From positions 133,334 to 197,333 of the forward strand of contig RQTK01000204.1 of assembly GCA_003991915.1 (NCBI GenBank): a DNA stretch of 64,000 nt, written 5' to 3'. The position numbers and the translations under genes are program-made. Of the stretch, positions 53,901-64,000 are shown one piece after another (positions within the stretch are counted from its first letter, which is position 1; every line of letters begins with the position of its first letter). The notes below the pieces were generated by a model. The model saw only the letters and a list, made by a program, of their open reading frames with translations, was not told the origin of the DNA and made no database searches. Source of the stretch: Elysia chlorotica. Its lineage: Eukaryota > Mollusca > Gastropoda > Plakobranchidae.

Positions 53901-56900
53901 AACTGAACTAATTTTGTCTCCCACATATAACCTAACATGAGTTTGTCTGGGTTCCTTAAGATTTTTGTAAATACAGGAAAAACAAAATGTGCTTCTGCTA
54001 ATCATTCCTAACCTGCAAGCAATGTATAATGCATAATGATACAAAAACTGTGAGCTGAAATTGCCTGTCATTAGATTCAATGTCAAAGAACTTTACTTTG
54101 TGTGGTACAGGGAGAGCGAGAAGCATAGACAGAAGAAACAACTGATAAAATATGAGTATAGATATCTTGCCCTATTGTTTATGATAATTTTAAAATTTAC
54201 AAAATCTCTCTCTCTAATAATTAAGCCTTTTATAGATATTTAATCCTACGACAGAACACCTTAAATACGAAAAGGCCATTTTTCACTTAAGGTTATTATA
54301 AGGGGCATAAGGTTCAAAATACTGTTAGTTTTCTTGATGTTGTGTTAAGGTGAGTCAAAACTAGGAAAGTAGTTTTAAAATGTTGGAACTTCAAAAGTGG
54401 ATGGGAGAAATAGATCTTTTAAAGCACACACCCTGAAATCCATTAACAGTCATATTGGTTTAAGATAATTATGATTCCTCACTCTGAACGAAATATGTAG
54501 AACAAAACCAAAAAAGCTTTTGAGGTAACTTTCAAATAATTTAATATTGTTCCAAATTGGATCACTGTAAATTTGTAAGAAGTTTGATCATACGACATCA
54601 CAATAACATATCACAATTTGTGGGTTCTAGTTTATTTGTTTTTACCTTTCTAAAGGGTTGATAAACACTTGATAAATTAAATCTTATAGAACATTTATAA
54701 TTACAAATTCAAATGATTTAGAGATGTGAAGAAAAGAAAGAACTTCAATACATTTTCTTTTTTATGTCAATGCATATGCATGTATTTCAAAACAATTCAA
54801 AATCTATTTGTGGTCTTCTTTTACACTTACTTTGGAAATATATTTTGAACAATTTGGGCATTTCAATTTTTAACTTAACATCATTTAAAATAAAAAAGAA
54901 TAGCATTTGTCTCAGATTCAATTGCACAAAAAAAGTTGTCAAAAATTTATGAATTATACAGTGACAGTTCCTTGGTATATATGAGAAAAAAATTTGATCC
55001 TGCAAAAGTTTAGTTTTACATAATCATAAGTCTCATACCATGTTAATTTTGTTATGCGTGTTGAAAGTTCTTTGTTTGAGGTCAAACACACACACACTTT
55101 TAAAAAAAAATTAGATCTGAGTAATTCATATAAAAAGGCAAATGCAAAGACCTACTTTTAAGGGGAAAACTGTTCTTTTATTGTACAGAGATGGCTGAAG
55201 ACGTGTGCAACACTTTCTTAGATGATGGTCTTCAATTAAACTTTCAGCAGATCTATTATCGTTTACAATGTTAATTTTAACATGAATGTCTCAAATGGAA
55301 CTTTCCTGAATATTAAAGAATATTCTCAGTGAAGTTGTATGCTTTCAGGTTTTAAACTGCAAATACATCATTATGTAAAATTATAATTTAAATGGTGAGT
55401 GTTTTGTTGCCGCTTTTTTTTTCTTTTATCAACCTTTGTTTTATGCCAGCCATCCTTTTTTTCTTTCTTGATTCTATTATTTTGCTCTTCTAGTGCATAG
55501 TTAAGCACTTGAAAAACATTCATATATTCACATATTTTTCTGGGGATTGTCGCCATATATAAAAAATCTTTATAGTGACTTTACTTGTTTTATTAAATAT
55601 TATATGTTGGTTACGGTTTTGCAAAAGAAAATTACATCTTTGTAAATATATATATTATTTATGGCATATTTCTATTTTGCATGGAAATAAAGTTTGCAAC
55701 ACATACAAGATAAAGCTGCATAAAAGGACAAACAAACTTAATTTACTTTCTTATGAATTCTAGATTCCAGGATATTTTAAAGCATAATAAGAGTTATGAC
55801 AAACATTTAATTACAAAGTTACAGATCAACCAATTAATTAAAGATCGGTAAACTTAACATTTCTGTATTCTATTCTTTTAATGTGTTCAAAATAGCACAA
55901 ACGTAAGATAAAACATTCAATATAAAATATGTCACATTTATTATATTAAAACCAAAAATCAAGGACTGGACTATTTTTTCTCCATACTGCAGCGATAAAG
56001 CAGTGAGCTTTGTTCTAGTTTTTGGGTTAATTCTGAGGCTTTGTTCAGCCATTTTGCCACATCAAAAGTCTTAATCCATACATTGAAAAGTTGGAATGTG
56101 TGGTAAAGGAATATGACTAACACTTGCCAAGAAATCAAAGTAAAATTAATAATTAAATTATAATTTGCTTTATTGAGAAAAGGAAGGAAATTAACTTGAT
56201 TGAACAGCATACTTTATCCACAGTTTTCAGCTAGGTGTAATTTCAGTATTGAAGAAAAAAGGTAAGGAACATAATTGGCAACTAAAATAGCAACATAGAG
56301 AGAAAATAACAAATTAATTGCACAATCAAGGGTAACATAGGTTCTTAAACATGCCAGCGTTTTTATACATAGAAAACAAGTAATTTGGCTGTTCAAATCC
56401 CTTTTAAAAACAAGGCTTTAGAGACATACAAACTTCTGACCATGTCACCATGACCAAGGTGTGACATGCTATACTCAGCTCACGGAACTGAGAGGCCATG
56501 TCAATATTTACTTCTGATTGTACATAATGCTTAAGTAATGAATGTTTAGTGCACAAAAAATCAAGAGCAAGTTCATTTTCATCTGAAAAGCAGCTGTTCC
56601 TTTAATCGACATTTCAAATCTCAAATTAATTATTCAAAATTCTCCTTTTGATTGAAAATTCAGCATTCTTTATAATAGAGGAGATGTTTTTCACTCAATA
56701 TCATACATCTACTTCCATTCAAATGGCTGATTTTACAAATTACAATGCCAATTAAAAGTTGATTTATACCCCCCCCCCCCCTCCCAAAAAATGCATATTA
56801 AATATTGAATATTAAAAACTTGCCTCAGTTAAATGGACTTGATGTCCTTACTTATGGTTCGAGGTTGAAATGGACTTTGACTTTGAGCTACATAAAAACA

Positions 56901-57678
56901 ACAAATATAATTATTTGCAATAACAATAACAGAGGATCACAGCTGGAGATCACCTTGCTGATGATTACTTGAATCAAGCCCAAACAAGTCAAAACATTTA
57001 AGAAAAAAGGGTTTTTCTTTAAGAACTATTTTTAACAGATTCCTAAATAAAGTATATTTATGATTTTTAAAGTTTATCTGTATAATTATATTCCATGCAT
57101 CCAATTTCACATATAAATGCAAGCAACCATTACTGAAATTTACAATTTCAGACAAACACAGACATAAAATATGGAATTTAAGGAAACACTTGGCACTGAC
57201 AGGTTATTTTCATATTAAGTAAGTAAATATTTAAATCCCATGATGACAAATCAGATCAAATAAAATCTTTACATTTCTGGGCCTAATCAAAATCATGAGG
57301 AGTTGATGATTACTTTCGACTTTTCAAATAATGCCAGATTGTTTTCTCTAAGGAAAGTGAGAAAAGAGAAAACCTGGAACCAAAAAAATGCTTACTATAC
57401 AGCATTATTTTTAAATACAAAATTATTACCTTCTGACTTTACCATTTAGAGCATAATTGTTTTTTCACCTTAATAGATAAAGACAACAAAATTATTCAAG
57501 AGTCACAATTTATTCACTGCAACTGCAAACAATAAAGAGAAGAGAAAACTTATCTGAGCCTACAGATGTACGATAAAACAGATAAGTTGACTAATCCATA
57601 CAGGAAAAAATTAAATTTTAGCTTATAAATCTTATAAATGCATCTAACCATGTAAGTAGGCCTATCATATACAATTGT

Positions 57679-57703
57679 CAAAAAAAAAAAAAAAAAAAAA
57701 AAA
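57679..57703. repeat. Poly-A run
   Basis: About 25 A. Could be a retroposed poly-A tail, but no retrocopy is recognised next to it. Confidence 0.8.
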
Positions 57704-59445
57704 ACTGTAAGCTGGTTACACTCAAAGTTGCACCATAAGACATCTGTATCCTTTCCGGACATTAAAGCTGTTTTAACAGCCAGCTGTCAAGTGATCAGTA
57801 TGATCTTCAAAATAGGATAGATGTTTTGTTGGGGGGATTTTCTTGGCGCAACCTAGCATTCCCTTTATATCAGTTGCCCTCCCAATTTTCAGGTGCAAAT
57901 TCAGAGCACACACAAAAATCCTGAATTTTAAATAAAATGAAACACATTTACATGCTATCCTTTGGCAAATGATTAATTTAAAACCCACCAATGTGCCCTG
58001 TTTTCCCTACATTCCACTCCAACTCGCTATATTTTTATCCAATATCAAACATCATGTATGCCAGTTAATATTTTTTAAGAATCCAAACTTAAATTTGTCA
58101 GACTAAATGATTTATGAGGCTGCACTTGCAATTAATGAATAATTGAGTATGAGGACTTAAAATACTTATTGTTTTGACAGCAGTACTACTACTAGAATAC
58201 TGTGACACATCTTGATTTGTTTTTAAAATCTGTTGTAAGTCTGTGGGATTACAGTTTATCACATAACAAAACAATCTTTCACATAGATGTAGAATCTTTG
58301 CTTGGTTAAATTGGAAATTTCACAATTGTTGAAAGTTAATCAATAATTCAAAAGTACATTTGTGAGACAACCAGAGTGAATCAGGCGGAAATTTGACTAT
58401 TTGATTTATTCATAGTGTTATTTTAAGAGATTGAAAAATGTATTCTCTGTTGTTTCTAGAGCTTCACCTTCTTCCCTCAGTTACTAGCATCATTATTTAG
58501 TCCCTAGGTCTAGCTCCTTCTGTTAATGCCTCTATAGTTGTTGGACTGCTTTTCTGTATCATGTTTCTAGAACTTACATTTTTTGGAAAATTATAGTTCT
58601 TTTTAATGTTTAGAGGGATGTAGCTCAAAACCTTTATTGGCTACTTGTGCCTGATTCACCCTGGTTGCCTTACCTTGGTTCAAATTGTTTCAAAGGAATT
58701 TTAATTACAAGTAATTCCCTCTATGCTCAGTTAATTCACCCAAACTAAAGGAAAGTATGATCTTAATAACTATTAAGTAGAAACTAGGTTTAACCTGACA
58801 AGCAAATAATGAGAGAGAGAGAGCTTGCAGAAATGATAAAATAACAGTGCAGAGGAAGATCATCTGAAGATCTTTTCAACAGTTCGTAAACTGTAAAATA
58901 ATTTAAGCATTTAGCAAACCAACTACTCTCAAAATTCAATCTGGCCTCAATAATTCACCTAAAACCACTTCACCACCTTCGTATGTCTATTGCCTAGCAC
59001 ACATAAGACCCAACCTATAAAATTGCAGGTGATAGAAACAATTTTGAGAAACTAATAAATCAGCCTCTAAAGACTCCCAAGGCTTATTTTCATTAAGTTT
59101 TTATATGATGGAAAGGATAAAAAGGAATGTGACCTCATTCCTTGATCCGTTGAATTCAACACATATATATCAAATTTATGGCTGTAAAACAAAACCAAAA
59201 CAGTGTTAAAGTATAATATCTATCCCCAATGTATCTTGTGCAGTCCAACTTATTATAACAATTGAGTACGAATGAAAGGCGTTTGACTATAGTTTTAAAT
59301 CATATTTATGCATATTAATATAGTAATATATATATATAATGCCTTTTATTCAATCAATACTCTCCATTCAATGTTTAAAATATTTGAACATTGATCAATT
59401 TAGATGAATAAATTATAATGGATGTCAATTAATTCTCACACAACC

Positions 59446-59712
59446 TCAAGGTTTGCCAGCGTTGAGTGCAGTAAATGTATCTTTTATACCTGTGCCACCA
59501 CGATAGTGATTTGATACAAGGTGAAAACAATGCCAAAAGCTGTCAACGAAAGAGTTGACATTATCTGTAGAGGCAGGAAGATTATGCAGACAACTGCAGG
59601 CTGGTTTTACAATGTCTTTGTAAGTCACAATTTGTGGTCTTCGTTGGTGGGAATGGCACCTTCAGAGTGAACTACAAGGTCCAATGGTTAAAACTGTCAT
59701 GCGATGCCTCAA
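59446..59712 (-). other. Possible WDR20 3'-terminal exon (acceptor at 59713)
   Basis: On the minus strand a strong acceptor, CTACCCTTCTCTTATTCGCAG, ends at 59713, about 2.9 kb downstream of the WDR20 donor. Joined in phase, the first full codon after the split Thr is TGA. The exon would therefore hold 3' UTR only. A second acceptor (CCTGCCTCTACAG) lies about 125 bases further on. Splice prediction only. Confidence 0.25.
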
Positions 59713-60404
59713 CTGCGAATAAGAGAAGGGTAGAATGTGATTGATAAGTTTCAAGTCAGCAAAAATGCTAAATTGTTACCACTTATGTATCTTTATAACA
59801 GAAACCTTGTAAATAAAATATTAAGATCAATTATTTTTATTATTCATCATGAATCAAACTATTTCAAAGTCATTAAAAACTGATCTGGAAATTCTTAAAA
59901 CCATATTGTAAAATGTCTTTAGTTTCCTCTGTTTTAAAATGCAAAGAATATATAGGATACAGTGAACAGTCGGATTATTATTGCTATCAAACCAAAATAA
60001 AAACATTTTCTAAACAATTTTGAAAATCTCATTTGAGTGTCTTGCACGTTTTGTTGTCACTACCCCTGCTTTCAAATCAAACTTAGTCTAAGCTAAATGA
60101 GAAGGAAGCAGCTGTCTCAGTTGGAGCCATATTATGATGTGCTTAAATCTTGAAGGTGGTACCAAATATCATTATTATAAATTATTATTATCCTTATATA
60201 TATCATTATCATCATTGTTATCCACGACGGCTTGTGCTTTCCAAAACAAGAGGAGCAAAGTGGCACTGACAATTTCAGTTTTTCACGGCATTATTCAATC
60301 TTTGAAAAAAGTATTTATAATCTAATTTTGCGACTTTATTACAGACCAAAAGGATATAAGCTTACACTCAAAGATTGTACCTATAATAAATTTCTGCAAG
60401 ATGG

Positions 60405-60565
60405 CCATTAAATATAACAATATATGTAATAATAATAATAAATAATATTATTATTATTATTATTAATAATATCAATAATAATAATATTAATTTTAATAAT
60501 AATAATATTAATTTTAATAATAATAATATTAACAATATTCATAATAATAATGATAATATAATAAA
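60405..60565. repeat. ATT/AAT-rich tandem and palindromic block
   Basis: AAT units face ATT units (potential hairpin), followed by three tandem copies of an about 21-bp unit (TAATAATAATATTAATTTTAA). Confidence 0.85.
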
Positions 60566-61674
60566 GCAAGGCTGTCTGAGGAATAGCCTTTTGGTAATTT
60601 GTCCGGCAACTGAATAGCCTATTGTCTATTTTTCCGGTTATCGAACAAATAGCCACTTCCAAATGAGAATGTAAAATATAGAGTTAAAAAAATGAAGAAA
60701 AACAGTGTTATTTACCACAATGGCTGGCACATATATCTTTTTTATTTTATTTTTTTATCATTTGGTCCTGACAATCCTTACAGCAGGTAACAAAACAAAC
60801 ATATATTACGCACTATTATAGCTACAATGCCTAGTGATGAAGAATTATGTGTGTGTGTGTCTGCTTAAGTCTGAGACAAAAGATGCCATAAGTATCTCTT
60901 ACTATTTTTGTTGTTGTTGGTTTCAGTCTCAATTAGCTCAGGATTTCATTTCTGTGAAAAAGTCTTTTTTTTTTTTTACTTCAATGGTCCATCTCCATAA
61001 GTTTTATATTAGTTAAAGTTATACTACAAAAAGCACTTTTGAAATTTCTAAGAAAAAATTTAAAATGACTAACAAACTTAAGCCAGTTCAGGTAATGCAT
61101 TGAAATGAATATCACATAAAATTGGAGGGGAGAGAGACCAGAAGTAGTAACCAACAAACAGCCACCAAGCATGATAGGAGATGTGCACATTAACTTGGAG
61201 TTGAATGGACGGGATGGGAGTTGGCAGACTAACATCTATGTCTAGTTTAGAGAAGGCACTGGATTGGCTTTTAAAATGAAAGTTTATAATACAGAGAGAC
61301 GAGAAAAGCGGGTTATTAGGAGTGGGTTCTAATGGGAGAAGAAAAAATGAGCCTACGGGTCTGCAAACAAGAGATCAGTCCTTAAAGAATAGTCATAATC
61401 TCATACAAAATGTTACGTTCATAGGTTGCCTGGTTTGTTATTTTATTTTATATATTTTTCAGATTATAACTCTCGGCCTTCAGTTAGCTATTTCACAGCA
61501 TTAAAAGATTTGCGTTGATTTGTAAAGACAAGTAACATTTGGGAAGAGAAAATAATCTTAGAGGGGGATACAGGGCACTTGCTCTACCCTAGTACCACCA
61601 CTCCCACCATTATCTCCAAACATGTGACAATACGATTATAATTGAAGATTGGGTACCCTTGAATACCGCGTCCC

Positions 61675-61945
61675 TTTCACAGATATAGGAGAGAGAAGAA
61701 GAAAAGAGAGAGGATAGGAAGAAAAGAGACAAGAACAAAAAGAGATAGAGAACAGTAAGTGATAGAAAGAAATGAGAGAGATGGGAGAGAGAGAGAGAGA
61801 GATGAAAAAGAAAAAGAGAGAATATGAAGAAGAAAAGAAACAAGAAAAAAGGAGATAAAGAAGTGATGGAAAGACACGAGAGAGATGGGAGAGAAAAAGA
61901 GGGTAAGAGGGAGTGAGAGAGGCAGGTAGTGAGAGAGCACCATTT
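61675..61945. repeat. Purine-rich (GA/GAAA) tract
   Basis: About 270 bases almost entirely A and G on the + strand with repeating AGAGAAGAAAAG-like units and two similar halves. Ser/Leu/Phe-rich minus frames over it are artefacts. Confidence 0.9.
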
Positions 61946-62626
61946 CAGAATAAAATAAGCAAACCTTCAAGAATGATTGACAGTGTGTATGTTTGTGTTG
62001 AGCAACTCAGAGCAGTGGAGGGCGAGTATTCAGATGTGCGCTCTGCTCCTATCAGTATTGGGTGACTAGTATAAAAACAATTACCACACTCAGCAAACCT
62101 AAAATAACCTTTTAGCTTGAAAACTTTTTTTTTTATTTGCGGCTCTCTTAAAACAGGTTCTTACTTTTTACTTTTTTTGCAAGGCAAAGAGCAGGTTTGT
62201 AGCAGCATAAATTAAAGACAAAAAACATATTCCATTTAAGGGAAGTGGGTTAGAAGACGGAGTGGATTTGTACGCTGGGAGGTCTTAGACGGAGACCACT
62301 GTACCGTGCACCCAAGTATGGATTTTTAAGTAAGCTAGACGAAATAAAAAAGACTAACCAAAGACAAAGCATTCATTACATGTAACATGGGTACCCCTTA
62401 TGATTGCTCTTTGCTCCAACAAACCCTGCATTACAAAGTATCAAAAACTATTGGACTAGTTTGTTGAATTTAGATTAGTTGTTTACTGTGACATTAGGTT
62501 TTAATAAGGCTAACTATTTTTTTGCAACAATAGTAATGGGTGATTGCATTTAATTGAAAATGGGCTATTGACCAAAGGCCATTAATGAGATCTAATTATT
62601 AATAAATACTCAAACAATTGAAAACT

Positions 62627-62632
62627 ACTTAC
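62627..62632 (-). other. Splice donor GTAAGT overlapping the WDR20 stop codon
   Basis: The minus strand reads GATGACAC|GTAAGT. A consensus donor sits across the in-frame TAA, so the exon may be spliced to a downstream exon rather than end here. See the finding on the identical C-terminus. Confidence 0.55.
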
Positions 62633-64000
62633 GTGTCATCAGTAACTGCTTTGCCTGGACGAGCCCATGTTAAGACAATTCCTTCCTGACATGCAGTCAC
62701 AATGCAATCTTCACGGAATGTTAAAGATGTGAGCCTCTCATGAGAAACTTTTTTACACACAAGGGGTTCCAACATAGGCACCTGGTCCAGGCGAGGACAA
62801 GCCATAGTCCCATACATTTTCATGGCATTGTCCTGGACCCGGTTGTTGTTTGATTTCACCACAGAAGATTTATCACTGTTTCTAGCAGCTAAGCTGAAGT
62901 TTCTTTTATGTTCCTTTTTCTCTGCACCTTCCTTACGGTCAGAGACAGAGAGTGTGGCAAATTTCGAATTTGCGTTCATCACAGCGTTTTGAATGGGATG
63001 AGCATGCCCATCAGCATACGCATTTATAGACACATCATTTCCAACAACATACCCTACAGAGTTTGATTTCTGTGAGCTGGGTAGACTGTTAGATCGAGGT
63101 AACGATGCTGATGAAGAGTTAAGTGCTGTGAGACCAACACTGCTAGTCCGTGGTTTTCCGTAGGGCTGTTTTAAAATATCCTCTGAAAGATCCCATAAGC
63201 ACAGCTCTGTGTCCTGACCGACAGAGCCAAAGCGGTAAGAGATGCAGGCAATAGCCCGATTGGTGTCAAATGTGGAGGAAGATTCATTGTGGTTGCCTGT
63301 TACATGTCGGCCATTTGGATGCTGTGGAGTTACCACACTAGGAGAGAGGTCCTGAGCAAGAAAATTATGAGAATCATGTTTTCCAATGTGGTTGCTACCT
63401 TCGCCAACGCCTAGTGAGGGGTGCTGCGATGCAACCCCAAGCACTTCCACCGATGAACCATTAACATCAGGTGTGCTGCTATTTACAACACAAGAAGTAA
63501 ACGGATCAAACACCACCATATTTACCCATGATTTGTGGCCATGACCCCTGCAAACAACACGGTTTTCATGAAACGACCATACTGTAACTAAATCATCTTC
63601 ACCTCCAGTTACGATATATTTTCCATCTGGAGACCAACAAACACACAACAATCCTCCAAAGAAACTTTTCATAGTACCTATAAGTTCCATTGTGTTGTAT
63701 TGAAAAACTCTAAGGTGTCCATCTTGTCCAACTACAGCCAAGTAATTTGAACAGGGAGAGAAGGCAAATTCATTTATGGCCCCTTGACCAATAACCCAAC
63801 GATACAAAGGATTGCGAGTGTTCTTAGTTTTGCAGGTGTAGACTGCAAAGCCATCACCTTGCTTGAAAGGCTGGTAATGTGGTGGAGCTTGGCCACATGG
63901 TAATTCTTCATTATACAAGTACATTTGCCCTGAGCCATGAGATACCAGGAACTGGTTAGGTGAATGTGGCACCCACTTGATGCAGGTAACTTTTGTTTTG
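62629..64000 (-). CDS. WDR20: WDR20 WD-repeat protein (5' partial)
   Basis: WD40 protein that binds and activates the USP12/USP46-UAF1 deubiquitinases (family knowledge). The exon is open to the window edge: codons KTKVTCIKWVPHSPNQF precede the first in-track residue, so the coding sequence enters from beyond 64000. Visible in order: FLVSHGSGQMYLYN, GAINEFAFSP with GHLRVF, GGLLCVCWSPDGKYIVTGG then DDLVTVWSF, RGHGHKSWV, a low-conservation Ser/Asn-rich insert, YRFGSVGQDTELCLWDL, LPRSNSLP, KFATLSVSDRKE, and the C-terminal block LEPLVCKK, ERLTSLTF, IVTACQEG, LTWARPGKA. About 457 residues are seen. The closely related vertebrate paralogue DMWD shares WARPGKA; an invertebrate usually has one gene for both, so this is the WDR20/DMWD orthologue. 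The frame ends at TAA 62631-62629, which overlaps a perfect splice donor. Confidence 0.93.
   Translation of the reverse strand, partial: KTKVTCIKWVPHSPNQFLVSHGSGQMYLYNEELPCGQAPPHYQPFKQGDGFAVYTCKTKNTRNPLYRWVIGQGAINEFAFSPCSNYLAVVGQDGHLRVFQYNTMELIGTMKSFFGGLLCVCWSPDGKYIVTGGEDDLVTVWSFHENRVVCRGHGHKSWVNMVVFDPFTSCVVNSSTPDVNGSSVEVLGVASQHPSLGVGEGSNHIGKHDSHNFLAQDLSPSVVTPQHPNGRHVTGNHNESSSTFDTNRAIACISYRFGSVGQDTELCLWDLSEDILKQPYGKPRTSSVGLTALNSSSASLPRSNSLPSSQKSNSVGYVVGNDVSINAYADGHAHPIQNAVMNANSKFATLSVSDRKEGAEKKEHKRNFSLAARNSDKSSVVKSNNNRVQDNAMKMYGTMACPRLDQVPMLEPLVCKKVSHERLTSLTFREDCIVTACQEGIVLTWARPGKAVTDDT

Larger units (their letters stand above)
49931..59445. other. Gene-poor AT-rich region between LRRC71 and WDR20
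   Basis: About 9.5 kb without recognisable coding sequence. Contents: a poly-C run (50622-50638), a family A SINE (50780-50937), a poly-C run (56768-56779) and a poly-A run (57680-57703). On the minus strand it may include the WDR20 3' UTR. All open frames here are under 80 codons except one that lies over the SINE and poly-C. Confidence 0.5.
59713..62626 (-). other. Possible last WDR20 intron
   Basis: Lies between the WDR20 donor and the candidate acceptor at 59713. It includes the ATT block and a purine-rich tract. No coding sequence recognised. Confidence 0.3.

Noticed and set aside
60908-61016. Exon-like frame after a TTTCAG site
   Set aside because: No family match, AT-rich composition, and it lies on the strand opposite WDR20 with no other gene evidence.
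62270-62310. Alternative WDR20 terminal exon ending GTVVSV
   Set aside because: The short C-terminal likeness to DMWD-type GTVV is suggestive, but there is no good pyrimidine tract or phase-consistent acceptor.

Overview
This is a eukaryotic nuclear window carrying intron-rich genes, many microsatellites and tRNA-derived SINEs. The genes have GT-AG introns and frames that join across them. Long (TTG)n, (GA)n, (GACA)n, (GATA)n and (ACT)n arrays, a decayed Jockey-type LINE, and homologues such as a DUF288/STELLO-like glycosyltransferase and LRRC71 all fit a lophotrochozoan. A mollusc, probably a gastropod, is my best guess. That assignment is inference, because no marker gene fixes the species.

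Layout. (1) 1-5878, + strand: the 3' part of a peroxisomal sarcosine oxidase-like gene (PIPOX/MTOX family). Eight exon pieces join into 360 residues ending in the peroxisomal signal SKL; the FAD-binding N-terminus lies left of the window. (2) 14467-9357, - strand: a complete four-exon gene for a 778-residue type II membrane protein of the DUF288/STELLO family, convergent with gene 1. (3) 16923-17194, + strand: a Ser-Pro-rich basic coding exon of an unidentified gene; a phase-compatible possible second exon lies at 23474-23594. (4) 17.2-29 kb: accessory sequence with simple repeats, two SINE families (one pair head to head), a dead Jockey RT with its 3' tail, and a diverged 750-bp direct duplication. 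(5) 29283-48428, + strand: a complete LRRC71 gene, 17 coding exons and 539 residues, whose introns hold a foldback element with 102-bp arms, a LINE relic, SINE tails and a nearly perfect 229-bp duplication. (6) 48.4-62.6 kb: AT-rich sequence without a recognisable coding gene, probably the LRRC71 3' UTR, intergenic DNA and the WDR20 3' UTR or last intron. (7) 64000-62629, - strand: a large exon of WDR20, convergent with LRRC71 and open at the window edge.

The genes look unrelated in function: peroxisomal amine oxidation, Golgi glycosylation, the ciliary axoneme, and regulation of the USP12/USP46 deubiquitinase. I see no operon-like cluster, CRISPR, rRNA gene or convincing functional tRNA gene. 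The most unusual structures are the foldback element at 32201-32629, the 3' tail shared by a SINE family and a Jockey LINE, and the 229-bp intronic duplication.
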